A stretch of 64,000 nt of DNA from Cinclus cinclus (GCF_963662255.1 NC_085060.1:5953630-6017629), one strand, 5' to 3'. Shown: positions 11,721 through 25,400, counted from the stretch's first letter. The notes: generated by a model from the sequence alone, not told the origin. Program-made: numbers and translations.

Positions 11721-14700
11721 GTCCCCTTTTCACATGAGAGAATCATAACAACTTCATTACAAATCTTAGATTGTTCAACTGTCTCATTTCTAATAATTAT
11801 GTAAAATATATATGCCTAATGAGCAATAAAATTATATTTAACTTGTAGAAAAATAGACTAGTTACATGCAAATAAAAGTAAATCAGTCTTACAGAAGAAA
11901 GAAAAACAATCTAGTTGCACCTAGATTGTAACTGCTGGATTTTGTGAAATGTGGCAATTGCTTCAAAAGATCTACTTTTATATTCAGTAGATATTGAATC
12001 CTCTTCTGTATTCTGAACATTTCAAAAGGAATAGGAAGAGAAAGCCTGTGGGTTCAGATGTTTGCCTGAGAGATGAATGTCTAAATCATCTTGACTGAGA
12101 CTAGCAAAGTCTTGAAAATGAGTAGAACTTTATTTTCCTTGGCCTTCCATGTTTTGGCATCATAAAGGTCCACCTCATCAGAGTGCAGAATTTTCTACTC
12201 TTCTCATGAAAACATAAGTTGTCCCATTCTCAGGACATCTCCCTAAAGTCTGTTTTTCAGCCTACCTACAATTATACTTCTAGTCTTTTAACAACAAGAG
12301 GAAAGAAGAAAACTAATTGCATTCAATTTATTTCTAATTTTTTTTAAGGTAGGATGGTTGCTGATTTTTATGCAGTAATATTTACTAAATATAGTCGATA
12401 CCATTTTCATTACTCCATTAAAAAGATAAATTCCAGGGAATATTCAATGGTGGGCAAAAGCAATGCTATGTGTTCTGTTATAGCCAACAATATCCAGCTC
12501 TGTAACTTGTCCTTTATTGCAGCTATTACTGGATTATGGAAATCCTATTACTAATGGATTATTAACTCAGAATAATGCAATATGTTTCCAGAGAATGCAA
12601 GTAGCCTGCAAACACAAAGCTAAATCAATACTTATTTCTTACCTGCTTCATTCTTCATATTCAATTCACACTACACCAAAGGAAAAAGGCTAAAATAGAT
12701 TCTAACAGGAGAAGAGACTAAATAAATCCATATAAGAGTAAAGAAAAAGAACTGGAGAACAGAAAACTAGTCATAATTTTAAAGTAGAACAGGTAGAAGA
12801 ATCCAATAATTTAAAGACTTTTTTTTCAGCTAGGCTCCACTCCTGATCTGATTTTATTCCGTCAAGTATTTGAGGTTGTTAAAAAATATGTTAATATGCA
12901 GCATATTACCCTGGAGTTTTCTTGTTCAATCCCTACATATTAAGGGAAAACTTTTGGGGAAGCTTAATTTCCTTATCTTGAGTTTGAACATAGGTTACTC
13001 TAAAGTTGGTGTGAAACTGAAAAAAGCCAGCATAAGGATATGAACACTGAAACTTTTACATTCAACAGAGATTCTCTTTGACCACCTTTTGAATACAGGC
13101 AGCACAGCCTTTAGTTCTGGATGGTTTTTTCTCTGCATCCTCCTTGATATTGGGGAAATTGTGTAATTAGCCAGGGTCCACTCAGCACAAGAGAGAAAGG
13201 TATCAAACAAACAGATTACAGCAGCCAGCAGAGGTCCATGCCTCTATATTGGTCCTCTGATATTTGCCCTACCTGTTCTTTTGCCAAGAACACAGTCTCA
13301 GTTAAGGAATAATGCTTTTCTTTGGCTGCAGAATAATTTCCACTATTCATAAATTCAACTCTTTCCCCCCCTCCACCAAATGTCAAAACACACTTTTATA
13401 ATGCCTTCTTATAAAAAAAATTACTTCGAAAATTAAGTTCAAAAGGGAATACTTCAATGTTTTCTAATTGTATTTACACATACCACCCAGCATGAATAAA
13501 ACAGGAGTATGTGGTAGAACCAATATTGCTCCCAAATTCATAAGAACTATAAATGTGCTTAGAAACATCTAGTATACAGACATTCAAATTTAAGTGTTTA
13601 TAAATTGAAGCTCTGGCCTGTCCTACTTTAGAAAGAACAAGGGTAGGAAGGTTTCTACCCTCATCTTGGCATAGTGCTGCCACCAGTAGAGGCCACTGCC
13701 CACAAACTCTACCACCACGTACAGGTGGTGGCTCTCCAGTATGGTTCAGAAAGTGGCTCCGTTTGGGGAGGAGAGTGACAACCATATGAGTAACCTGAAT
13801 CACTTTATGAGAACCTGATTCAGGAGAGACTGTAAGGAATTTAGCATAGCAAATCTGAGAGAAAGGCTCAATATTGAGCAGCTGAGGATGTAACTGAGTG
13901 ACAAAGTGACTTCAGTTCATCCGGCACTAAATTATTGCAAGGAGGTAGAAATGGACAGTCTGTAAAGATATGTATGTCCTAAGTAACTTCTCCTCAACTC
14001 TTCAATGATACATGATAATTACTTTAAAAATTCCTTTTCCTGCTCAGGAATAAAAGGGAATGGTCCTTATTTGAAAAGTTTCTAGTGAAAAAAGGACGGA
14101 AAAATAAAAGAGAGGGTTTTCTGCCATGAACAATGTGGCAAAAAATTACTAGAAGGCAATAAATTCCTAGAAGGTAATAAACTATCTTCTACTTGAAATG
14201 AAGGACATCTGAATTCTTAGAAAGACTGAGTCTCTTAAGCTGAAATAAACTCCTTCTAAGTACAGCTTCATGTATGAACATTAAATAAGTCAGCTACTCC
14301 TGCATAAGTAAGTGCAGTTTAAGCTGATACTATGTTTTGTCAAATTTTATGCACTGACAGTAGGTTCATAAAGGGTAGCTTCAGCCAAGGGAAATCTAAT
14401 GCTCTAGGCTCCCTTAAGGCTAATTTGGAACATTGAAAGTTGGCCTCCAGCTTTGAATTGCTCTCACACTAACGAGCTGAGAGACAGCGACTGAATGAGT
14501 GAGAGGCTTGAAAAATTCATGTTGTGTGCAGCAGCAGAATAGTCCACAAAGAGCTGCAGGACACTGACCTAACTTTGGGCAACACTTTGCAAATGGATCT
14601 GTTTGCAGCGTGTGCAGACACCCTGACTGGATTTCCTCTGGATGCCTTGAATGCCATGAACAAACTTGCAAAAACATGGGCTTCAGCATGAGGAGAGATA

Positions 14701-15399
14701 CAACTGCAAAGCCTAACAACTAATCAAGGAGCCTGATTAGATAAGAGTGGCTAGTCCCCAGATCTGTCTACAGATGACTGACAAGAAAGGCTAAGCTTTG
14801 TGAGAACTCAGATCAGGTTGCTAAACTAGGATCCCTGCACTCTTAGCAAATCCATAAGTAGTCCCACAACCATACACAGATGTAAAACAGCCTCAGAATT
14901 GTGTCCTTTGCACAGAAAATGAAGTTGCAGCAGTCTTGCTGCTGTAGGGACCCATCAAAATGACTCAGCTGCCTCTCTAAGCCTCACAATCTGATTAATT
15001 CTTTTAAATAAGCTCTCAAGTCTGTCTAAAGTACTGAATTAGGTTAAATACAAATGATGATGTGGGTGCCTCTACCCGCACTGAAATTATGTCAGGAAGG
15101 TCTTTATCCTTACTGAATATGACTTGATATTTTTACATCAGAAATTGGAATTGATATTCCATTTTCTGAAGGATGCAAAGGAGAGAAAAGTAAGAAATTT
15201 AAGCTGTTGGAGAACTTTGGTTTCCTATGATGTCCCAAAAAGACCAAGAGGTATTATTAACACCTTAATGAAGGGATGGGACTACAGTCGGGCCAAAAAT
15301 TACTTATTGCTTAGATATAAATCAGCCTCAAAGGCTGTGAGACTTAGAGAAGCAAGAAGTTGGCAATAGCTCAAACTAGTCACAATTTTCTGCATTACA
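11721..15399. other. Unique DNA, no gene seen
   Basis: About 3.7 kb of AT-rich sequence without recognisable exons. A short direct repeat (CTAGAAGG-AATAAA) occurs twice at about 14150-14181. Patches near 13620-13800 and 14430-14650 are less AT-rich, but their open frames (109 and 99 codons, minus strand) have no recognisable domain. Confidence 0.5.
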
Positions 15400-16370
15400 A
15401 AGCAATATATAACATTCTAATCCAATGGAAAGTTTATTTCATATTGCTATGAAGTTTATTTTGTTTTTCTAACCTATCACCTTAACTTAATTCTGCCACA
15501 TTGCATATACTTTTATCCAATGAGCTATTATTACATGTACGTACATATACTTCCATTCTAATATTTAAACTCTTAGCCTACCCTATACAATTACAGCATT
15601 ATACCATAAAACTTTTCACTATCTTACCCTATAACGTTTCTTACTTACTTAAGGCATTTTCTTACTTACAACTATAGAAATATAACTTTATAATTTCTCT
15701 GCTTAATGTCTGTGTACTTGTATTTTTCCATTAATCCAAGCTTCTTCCAGGGCTGCAGATCAAACCCTTCAGTATCTGTGGAAGTTTCTATCTTTCTATT
15801 TCCTACAAAGAGGTATCTCCTGGGTCAGTGGGTGCTCTCTGCAATACAGGGAGTGGAGCTTGGAGGATGTACTCACACAGAGCCAGCCTAGGCTTCTTTA
15901 GCTAATGAGGGTGGAAGGGCGTGGGAGTCGATTTGGCTGGCATGGACCAAGGCTTGGCCCAGGTTCCCTACACAGAGGCTTAAATCCAAGCCCCTGGGAG
16001 GCGGCTGTCGAAAAGCAAGTCTTAGACTTACAGGGTCAGGCTCCTGCCCTGCAGACACGAAGGTTTTGGGTTAAAACCGTGGGACTTGTGGGGAAATGTA
16101 AGGGCACACCCAGCCATGTTCCTAGTTCTGTCTGTGAGTGGCCCTTGCCCTCAGGTATCCCTGTGTATTGTTAAACCAACCCTTCCCCCTGGCCTTTGGA
16201 TGCTGCCTCAGGGACAGCATGGTCAGGGATGGATTAAAGGATTTTTCAGGCCCACCATTGTACCTGTCCTGTTTCTTATAGCCACACTCAGACCTGACCA
16301 GCCAGACTAGTTGTTGCAATGGGAACAACCCCCCCACTGCAACAGAAGGGAGCAAGCACAAAGCAAGAGT
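15400..16370 (+). mobile_element. Possible LTR-retroelement fragment
   Basis: Two abutting parts differ strongly from their surroundings. From 15420 to about 15730 the plus strand is very poor in G, made of A, T and C with repeated CTTACTTA-type words and a CCAAT word near 15520. From about 15890 to 16350 it becomes GC-rich, with CpG-containing words that have escaped decay better than elsewhere. A sharp AT-to-GC change like this fits an LTR joined to internal or leader sequence of a young songbird retrovirus. I cannot place the ends, find a target-site duplication or find a coding domain, so strand and class are tentative. Confidence 0.33.
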
Positions 16371-18860
16371 GCTAAAGGAATGTTCTCACAGGATTTAGTC
16401 TTACACCACTATCATATATGATCCCTCCCAACTCTGTGGGATTGTGGGCCAATGCTTTACTTCTTAAGTCAGGCTCTCAGCATAAACTATCAAATACCAA
16501 ATACACAAACATAATGATGATCTTGTCTGGAAACTTTTGGTGGAATCCAGAAGCATGGGGACATCTACACCATGGTAAAGTATTTTCCCATTTGTGAATG
16601 GTGACTTCTATATCTTAGGAGGCTATGTATTCATGCAAATTCTTGGAGAGAGTGCATAATTTCTGAAAGCTGGACAAGGCATGGAAGTGATACATAGTGC
16701 ATATTTTAATTTCATATTTCATCTTTGTGCACTTCTTACCTAGAGAGTTATGTGGTATTTAAAGGTCTACATTAATACTAAGTTTGCAAGTTATTTTGGT
16801 AAGTAGTTCATGTTGTTATGGTCAAATAAATAATAATAAATAGAAGCCATTTAATAAAGCATTGTGGTTTACACTACAAATTATTAATATATTTTTCTGA
16901 GTTCATGCCTATTTAGAAGATTAAAAGTAAAAGTGCTTTAGAGCTATCTTTCAGCAGATTTGACACTTCCAGTGTACGGTATTTTACAGACATTCACAGC
17001 AAGTAGAAAAAAATTCACATTTTAGCACTACTTGAAATAGAATTCTTCCATTCTATCTTTATGCAAATTTCAATTCTGCAAAATATAATACACACTAGAA
17101 CTTTGTTTGACAGAATGGTATTTCACAATCTCAAGTCCAATAATAACTGTATACTTACTATGAAAAGTCTTTCTTTCAGCTTTTGAAGATCGCTGGAATA
17201 CAAGGAGAGTTTCTCTGCTTGTTAATCTTTAGCAGGTTTGTCCTGAACTGCGAATTGAATTGAAAGAGCATGAAGCTTCACAAGCAAATAATCTGAAAAT
17301 ATTGAACATTCTTTTCCGAAAGGACGTATTGATACAGCATTTTATTATCATGGAACCTGACAAAACATTGGAGCCATGCTAAGCGTAAAGCAAAAAATAA
17401 GCTTTCAAAACAACATTCAGTATTATGGACAAATTTTGGCACAGCCCCACAGCCCATGGCTGAGCACCCACTCTACCTACCTAAGGTCTACCCAAAGAGG
17501 GTCACCCACTTCCTCTTCCATGGTCCACAAAGGCAAATGGCCATTTCTAAGGACAATGCACTTCACATTCCTAAAAAAGGGATTGATCACTTCCTCATAC
17601 TTTTTACTGACTGAAAGGAAGCCTAAGCAATTTGCCTGGATTAGACATTTTGACAGCTACAGTACATCAATCACATCAGCAGTTTTCTGTACGATGGGGA
17701 AAACCATAAATTGTTTGAACCCTGGCCTAAAAAATATCTTCCCAAGGACTACAGAACCTCACACAGTGGCTTGATCAATTGCCCAATTCAAACCCAACTT
17801 CACGCTTGGGTAAACATTCAAAATTGCTCTTCATTCAAACGTGTTTGCTATGACTGGTTCTTTGGCCTTAGCCACTGCGACTGGATATGTTAACACTTTG
17901 AGTGTGAGAAATTCCCCCACCTTCAATTTCCATTCTATATTTTCAAGAGGGGACAATAGCATAGACTCTTCTACATCATCAGGAATTCACATCTCCTCCT
18001 GTTAGAATTTATCCATCCTAAAGATAACCTTCCTCCCCCAAAATCCACATTTTTTTCCTGATCTTTACAAAGATAGCTTGAATGAAGGAGAATAAGTGAT
18101 TGCAATCCTTACAGAAAGTAAAATAATGTAAACCTTAACAATCAAGTTTATTCATACCAGTCCTTCCTCTAATTGTTCCTCAGCATGGCCTTGGATTATA
18201 TCCAACTGAAAGCTGAATTAAATACATATATTATTGGCATCACTACATAACAAATAGTGTGGAAAAGATGTGCACTTTCTGCTTTATATCCAAAACTAAT
18301 GCAAACCAATTAGAATATTTTCATTATGGTTGAGCAAACCTGAACACGCATGAGTAAGCATTATAATTCAATTTGGTCCCCTTCTCATCCCACTGACGCT
18401 ACTTTAAATTTAAAAAATATATATTCTTCCCCAAAGTCTATTGCATACCCACATAAAGTTAAAAAAAAAAAACAAAAAAACCAAAAAAACACCACCATAC
18501 AACAACCTGGAAACCCCCCAAACCCACAGAAGTCCCTAACTATTCAGAAGCCAAAATAGTCATTCACATACCCAGTGGTCTTCCTGGCCACCTTTTGTTG
18601 AGCTTTGGGGTCAGGAATAGATTCCATGAGGTAGCTGCCCAAGAGCAAGATCTAAACATGGATGCACCACAGCAAAAGCCACACTTAGCCCATAAACCTG
18701 TACTGGATTTGGTGACTGGTTTGGGGGGGAATCTTTGTGTTCTGTGACACGACATAACGGTTTCACATTCCAGTTGAGATGTCTATTAGGACCTTAGATC
18801 ACTGCAAATATGAACACAAGATCCTGTTCTTTCCATACCCACGCACAGTGCTCAGAAGTC
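16371..18860. other. Unique AT-rich DNA, no gene seen
   Basis: No recognisable exon or repeat family. An open frame of 132 codons on the plus strand (17376-17774) has no recognisable domain. An A/C-rich low-complexity run lies at about 18461-18535. Confidence 0.55.
18461..18535. repeat. A/C-rich low-complexity run
   Basis: The tract consists almost only of A and C, with A runs broken by CC and CACC. It is simple sequence. The lysine- and proline-rich frame across it is an artefact. Confidence 0.85.
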
Positions 18861-18962
18861 CATTTGATCTTCTAGTTCCAACCTCCCTACATGGGCAGGG
18901 ACACTGTCTACTCTATCTGTAAAGTCCTTTGCAACCCAAACCATTCTATCATTTGTATGATT
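18861..18962. mobile_element. Very short CR1 with inverted 5' part
   Basis: Two pieces of the same CR1 3' end lie back to back. On the minus strand, 18907 to 18861 reads as the box around GTGTCCCTGCCCATG, GGTTGGAACTAGA and a GATCA end. On the plus strand, 18917-18962 carries the piece that follows it in an intact element: AAAGTCCTTTGCAACCC, AACCATTCTATC and the degenerate tail repeat. The inverted piece stops where the forward piece begins, which is the arrangement left by twin priming during LINE insertion. Total length is only about 100 bp. Confidence 0.65.
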
Positions 18963-21807
18963 AAGAGTGGTTTATTTCTCCTCAGAGCAACACAGGATCC
19001 AGGAGAGTTTTTAATGAAGCAGCAGCAGAATAAGATTTTTGCTATGCAGAGCAATATCCTGAAACCTCTAAGAATGAAGCCTCTAGGGATGGACTCTAAA
19101 AATATAACTTTCCAACCAAGGAAAAATAAAAAAGCACATAACATCATCCTTAAATATTATTATGGGGATATGACCAATAATACATATCACAAATTATGGC
19201 TATGGCTATGCATAGCCCCAGATGTCACAGACATTCAAAATATTATTGTATTATGCCTAATTTTCAAAATTAAAAATGTCACAGGGGCAGCTTAAACTAC
19301 TTCATAATACAGGGAAGTATGTGCTAATATTTGAGAATTAAAACTGTTCAGCTGTCATCTGACTAAAATAAGAGATCTGAAAATTCTTAAATGTGCTTTG
19401 ATTTTTTTGTTAAAAGGTAAATTTAAATATGCAGCTAGTTAGTAGTTACATAAAGGGAATAAGCAAAAAAAAGCACCAGACTCAATCAGTGACTTCACCT
19501 AACTGCGATGCCACACAAAAAATAACTATGTGTTCAAGGATATTACAGAAAAAGGATTTTAAGAATTATGTTTTTGGCAAAATTACTATGTATTCTTGCA
19601 AAGTTTTGTTCTACTTTAAATTTTACAGAAAATAAAGTAGCCTTTTCAGTTAGTTCAGCTTGTGGGCTACAGAGTGCCTCTTTTAATAACCCAGAGACAG
19701 AATGAGATTTATGATCCTATGTATGAATCCAAAGAGATTTATTTTAATAATGCAATCCACTGGGAAGTAATCAGAAGTATCTCATCTCTAACATTTAGTG
19801 ATGTAAGCTACATGCCTTGTATCCAGAGGCCATAAACCATCCCTAAACCCACAGGGGAACAGTGACAAGAACACTGTGTCAAGACACCCGCGTACTTCTG
19901 TCAGTCATGACTGTCTGCACCACAAAAAAAAAAACATTTACACCCACACTTCCTTGCTAAACTGTCAAGGATTGCCCTAATAACACTTAATTTAAAATAT
20001 TTTATTAGAAAGTCATCATTTAATGAAGTTAATCTTTATGCTCAGGGACAGGTAGAAAAGTTATTTTAACATTATTGATCTGGGGACAGGCAGTTAATGT
20101 TGTAGGAAATAATTAAACACAGAATCATGTTTTCTTCCTGTTGGGAGGAATTAATTGTACTATAGTGAGTCAATCTATCTCCTGGGACATGGCCTGCATT
20201 GTACCAGCTACTGACTGAACCCAGTACATCCTGCACAACCATCAGCAGAAATGAAGGTTAGATTTTCCAAGGTACTTGAACCACTAGCTCTGCTGTTGTC
20301 AGGGACTGGAAGCACTTCTTTATGGTAGCCAGCTGCACAGAAGTGCTGCAGAACACAGATTTTGTTGGAAAGCAATAAATTAAATATTATGACCAGTGAG
20401 GAAGGTTTTGCAGTCTATGACTGCAAAGTGTCACACCTGGTCTCAAAATAAACCTCAGGAGAATGTCAGCTGTGCTCCATCAACTGAAAAGGAACTGGAA
20501 TTTTGCAGTGCTCCAGTCACAACCCAGTCATACAAACATGGCTGGTGCAAAAGGTAAACTCACATTAACACTGCCAAATAACTACTAATTACACTTCAGA
20601 TGAGCATTAACTTGCTCAAATATTTTAGCAATTTAAAGTCCAACAGTTGCAGTGGTCAGGGTAGACTGCTCAAATACAGCAGAAAACAAAGGGATGGTTC
20701 TGGCTTCTCCAGCTACAAGAACACACTTAATGACTTTTTCCTGTATTTCCCCTTCTCATCCTACCACTCCACTTGACAGGGCTTCTCTTCGGATGTGCTG
20801 TGATTCAGTGTTTTGTGTTGAGAAGAGCTTGCATGATTTTTGCTTGAAGCAAAAGATGAAATAAGAGAAATAAGCAGCAGAAGAAATGAGGCTCAAGTTA
20901 TGGAGCTATGTATCAGCAACATAACTGTACAATCCTTTTATACCTATTTAGAGATTATCTAAGGTAATTAAAAAAAGCATTTCATCCTATAAAATATTTT
21001 CCCTATGTATATAATCATTTGTTACATAAATCTCTGTTAGTTTAACTGTGAAATATGATAAAACTGCAACAAAAGAGATTATATAGCTCTACATACATTC
21101 TGAATTTTTTAAAGGCCTTGCATTTTAATCCAAGTAAAAGAAATTATTCAGCAGAGCATTACCTGTGCATTTACATCCAATCTGTTTTTAGCTATGGAGT
21201 GCCTGTTTTTTAGAGATGGCAAATAGAAAACAATAAACCTCATCTGTGATGAGAATGATTTATGTAACAGGGAAAACCAAAGGAAATGGCAGAGTCTACA
21301 GGTTATTAGTCAAAAACTAAATGCAAAGGCATTAACAAAAACATTCTAAAATAATCCAGTACATGTTAAAAGGAATATAAATACTATATTTTTCATGTCC
21401 TGTTAACTTAGGTCATAAGCTCCACTAGAAACACATTTTGTATTTCAAAAAAACTCAATAATAACCAGATTTTGATTAATAGCAATACTCAACAGAAATA
21501 ATTGATGGTCAGAAAACTAAAAAAGTGTAAGGAAATGGCAGTGAAAATGCAGTTGACACAGTAAACCATATGCTTATTTTTAATCATGACAATGGGGTAA
21601 TAAAATATAGTATACGATTATACAACAACAGTATCACCCTCTAACTCATGAATAAAACAAAATGCAAGGCTTATCTATTTTTTTCAAACCTTAAATAAAC
21701 TCTTATATCACTTTTTTTTTTCTTTTTTGTACATATGCATATATACAAACTATAATAGTTTTATTTGCCAAGGAAAAATGCACAATGCAATGAGCCATAT
21801 CAGGCAA
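18963..21807. other. Unique AT-rich DNA, no gene seen
   Basis: No exon, RNA gene or named repeat was recognised. An open frame of 134 codons starting at 18891 runs over the CR1 scrap into unique DNA and looks accidental. A short A12 run occurs near 19924. Confidence 0.55.
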
Positions 21808-21874
21808 TTTATTACTATTATTATTATTATTATTACTATTATTATTATTATTATTACTACTACTATTATTATTA
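21808..21874. repeat. (ATT)n microsatellite
   Basis: About 22 ATT units with a few ACT interruptions. The array ends exactly where the following CR1 fragment begins. Confidence 0.95.
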
Positions 21875-22186
21875 GGCAAATGTGACACCAATCTATAAGA
21901 AAGACCAGGAGGAGAATTTGGGGAACTTCAGATCTGTCAGCCTGATGTCAGTCCTGGGAACAGCATCTCCCATAGGTTTGTCCTGGATAAATGGATTGTT
22001 CACAGTTACCAGGGAATGTTTAGATTGAATATTAGGAAAAATTTCTTCGCTGAAAGGGCTATCAAGCACTTAATCAGGCTGCCCGGGGAAATGGTTGAGG
22101 AAACATCCCTGGATATAAAAAAGACATTGATGTGGTGTTTAGGGACATGGTTTAGTGATTTCAGAGTAGCAAAGTTGAAACAAAAG
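21875..22186 (+). mobile_element. CR1 LINE with internal deletion
   Basis: The first part (21877-21960) encodes, in a sense frame, a recognisable scrap of the CR1 reverse transcriptase: residues ANVTPIYKK, then VSLMSV, corresponding to the ANVTPIFKKG...VSLTSVPG stretch of the family. After a poorly matching bridge, from about 22009 the sequence jumps to the 3' region, with TTTAGATTGAATATTAGGAA, CTGCCCGGGGAAATGG and TTTAGGGACATGGTTTAGTG boxes. The middle and C-terminal parts of the reverse transcriptase are therefore missing. The open reading frame is dead. Confidence 0.85.
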
Positions 22187-22220
22187 ATGAGAACAGATAG
22201 AAGTTAAACCAGCAATACTC

Positions 22221-22421
22221 TGATTAGATATTAGGAAAAAACTTTCAATGGTGGAACAGGTCTTGCAGAGATATCATGCAATCTCCATCCCTGGAAATAA
22301 TAAAAACACAACTCCGCATGACCCTAAGCAACCTAAATCAAAATTTTAAGTTTGAATGTTCAATGTTGGCTCTACTTTAAGCAAGAGATGAGACCAACCA
22401 CATCCCAAGGTCCTTCAGTCC
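22221..22421 (+). mobile_element. Second CR1 3' fragment, older subfamily
   Basis: This sense fragment starts again at the GATTAGATATTAGGAA box and continues through TGGTGGAACAGG, ATCTCCATCCCTGGAA, CCTAAGCAACCT and an AAGCAAGAG...ACCAACC...TCCTTC end. The layout fits an older CR1 subfamily, in which a CCCTGAGCAACCTG box precedes the terminal part. It is more diverged than the fragment just upstream. The two fragments are in tandem with only about 35 bp between them. Confidence 0.75.
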
Positions 22422-25400
22422 AGTTATCCTCTAACTTTATTCTATCTAAATTACTTGATTTGCTGCAAATATTAGTAATTTAGTGGATTTGGGTTTTTAT
22501 GCACACATAGAACTTATTTCTTGAACTATATCTTACACAAAAACAAATTCATAAAGAACAAAAAATCCTGGAGAGGCAATCCTCCAACCCTACCCTTGGC
22601 ATAGGATTTTGGAGGAGTTTGTTTTCCCTTCTTTCACTGTGGCTTTTAAGTAATAAAAAAACCAAGAAAATCACTGTGACTATTACATGGTGGAATACTC
22701 CACTGAAGTAACAACTGCAAATGCTTGTTTGTATCCCTTTTGTTTTCCTTTGCTTTAAACCATCACACCTTTTTTCAGATATTTCTGACAGGAAGCCCTG
22801 TAGTTAACTATTGATCCTTCCAAGACTGTTTCTTGACAGGTTTAAGGAATTTCTCTGCAAACCCCCTCAATACCAGAATTACTGACAGGCACTGAGTTAT
22901 GTGGTTTGCAGCTGTCAGGAATTTATCCCTGCCTTGAAATACTCTTCTCATCAAAAACTCTGTGTTAAAAATTAAAACTCCCTGGTCTCAGTCAGATGAC
23001 ATCTCTGACATCTTAAAAAAAAACACCCTATTTTCTCACCAAGTTCCTGATAAATTCTCCTCCTGATCCCAGAAAAAGTAATTTTCAGCTAGGTAACAGA
23101 CACAGCACTTTTATCCTGTATCTCTGGCAGGAATGCCAACCAAAGTTTTCCTCTACTAGGATTCAATGATCCCATCTGCTTTTGAAAATGTAAGAGAGTT
23201 CAGAACAAAGTGATTTGTAACTCTCACATAAAAGTTTGAGGACTGCCCCACCTTCTCGGCAGAACACGGTTTCTCACTAACATTGCACCATTAATAAAAG
23301 CTGCAGAAGTTACTTTTCTAGTTAAAGGCCATACAAGAAAGAATATTAAGGCAATTAGCAGAATGTCCAGAGCTGTCTCCAGAAACCAAACAGTAGAGTG
23401 GCAAGATACAGAGGTCGAAACATGCTCATAATGTATTGCAGACATAAAATACCCTGTCTAGGAAAGTCAGAGCTATCAACAGAAGCTATTTAGATCAAAA
23501 AGGAGGAAGAAATCATTCTGATTAGGAGTTATATAAAAATGGGAGTGATTCAAAGGGGGAGGAGTTATCTATAATTGCATCAGGGTGGCTCAAAGACTGA
23601 AAATAGATACTTCAGTGAATGAAAGGGAAATCAAGAGATTTTTACACATTATAAAGAAAAAGTACCTAGTCCTGAAAGTTCTGCTTCAGCCCGTTTTAAA
23701 TGGTGGACAAGAAAACTCAAATATACTCCTGCAAATAATTCTGACATTGAAAATGATTATTTTGTTCCAAAATGAGAACTGATTGGAAAACAGGAACATC
23801 AACATTCTCTATTTTTAGTTCCAAATAGGTCACCAAGTATATGCTATATTATTTAAGGTTTAAAAAAAGTAAAATTCAAAAGAGACTACAATCATGTTTT
23901 GGTGATGTTAAAAAAGAAATTTTGTAGTTTCATTGACTACCAGGAATCCACAAGGGAAGTACAGCTTTGCTCCTGCTAGGGGAATTTCTTGTCCTGGTTT
24001 TATATTTTAATCACTAAAATAAATAACTGCAGATTCCCTCACCTTTAGTGCTTAAGGTGAAAATTACAGCCTCTGCTCATTTGAATGTCTAGTCAAAAGT
24101 GAATCACCTTTTCCAAAAAATGTGCTGCAATCATTTTCCTGTTGCAAAGATCTATGGCCTAAATGAACGTGCTCCCTTTGCATCAACATTTCCAAGACTT
24201 ACAAACAATCTGTTTAGGCTACATCACTGCCAGGTAAGCTCCGAAAAAACAGATTGGACTTGAAACACTAAGACTGTAAAAAGCCTTTAAAACATCCTGA
24301 CATCATGGTAATACATGCCAGGGGCCATTAGCAACTCTACCATTACCATCCCAGGAACATCTAAATACTGTTTCTAAAAATAAAATTTAAAAAAAATTTT
24401 AAAAGGAATAGGAAACGAGATTGGGGAAAATAATTATATTTCCAAGAAACCATGTTTATTCATGAGGATCTTTCTGTTTCTTGTACATGGTTTTATGTTA
24501 CCCACACAGAAAATCTTAATTTCATCTCCTGACAGAATGTTCATGCTGCAAGTGCTATTCTCACTTCTACTATTAATGTTTAATTATTTACTTTTACATT
24601 GCTTCATATCTAAAAAAGAGGGCCAGACATCAATAAACAACACCTTCCATTCAAACATTACAAACTGATGAACTATAAATCAAAATTTGTATAAAAGCAC
24701 AAGGCGATAAAGTGAGGGTTAAATGATTTTCAGATTAACTGCTGTCATTCATGTGGCTTCTAACAGGAAGGTGTCAACAAGGTTATAGCACTTGTACCCT
24801 CTTTTGTTTCTCTTAACCCAAAAAGGTAGGTTATAGGCCTAAAGATACTTTAAATGAGGAAGCAAAGATCTCTTGCCTTTTGCCTAGCACAAAAACATCT
24901 CACAGGGCAATTCTCTGCATCATCCTGGAGCACTGTTACCTATTCACTTGAGGTTTTCTGTGAGGAGAAGGCTATAAAGCAGGCCATAAGCATATGAAAA
25001 CACACATGGAATCCTAAGCACAACACGGAGGTATCTACCCCTTGAGAAAAATATTTCCCAGAAGTTACCCACAACTATAAAATTTCTTAAGAGTTCTCTG
25101 TAGAGTTCTCATAATTGTGTTTCCTGTTCCCAAAATTCTCTTGATCATAATCAATGAAAATAGCAAATACAGAAAGTCAATTAACATTTTTGTCTTGGTC
25201 AGAATCCCACAATGCTTTGCAAGCTGGCAATAGACAGATTCTGTGCGATAAAAATTGTCTAGCAAAAATAGCTTCATACAAACAAAATCTGGGGACAGAT
25301 TTATCTCATTCACTACTTAGCTCATTCTTTCTTTCTACCACACATGGCATCTGCAATGCAAGTGCAAATTAACACATTTTTGAACTGTTCTGTTAGAAAT

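Noticed and set aside
17376..17774. 132-codon plus-strand frame
   Set aside because: Composition is that of random AT-rich DNA. No motif, no repeat, and no convincing splice sites defining an exon.
18891..19295. 134-codon plus-strand frame
   Set aside because: It begins inside the CR1 scrap and reads into AT-rich unique sequence. No recognisable content.
20118..20155. Possible antisense CR1 tail (CAGAATCATG...TTGGGAGGAA)
   Set aside because: Only two short words match, with wrong spacing and no further CR1 boxes.
21703..21891. Asparagine/serine-rich frame on the minus strand
   Set aside because: It is the translation of the (ATT)n microsatellite.
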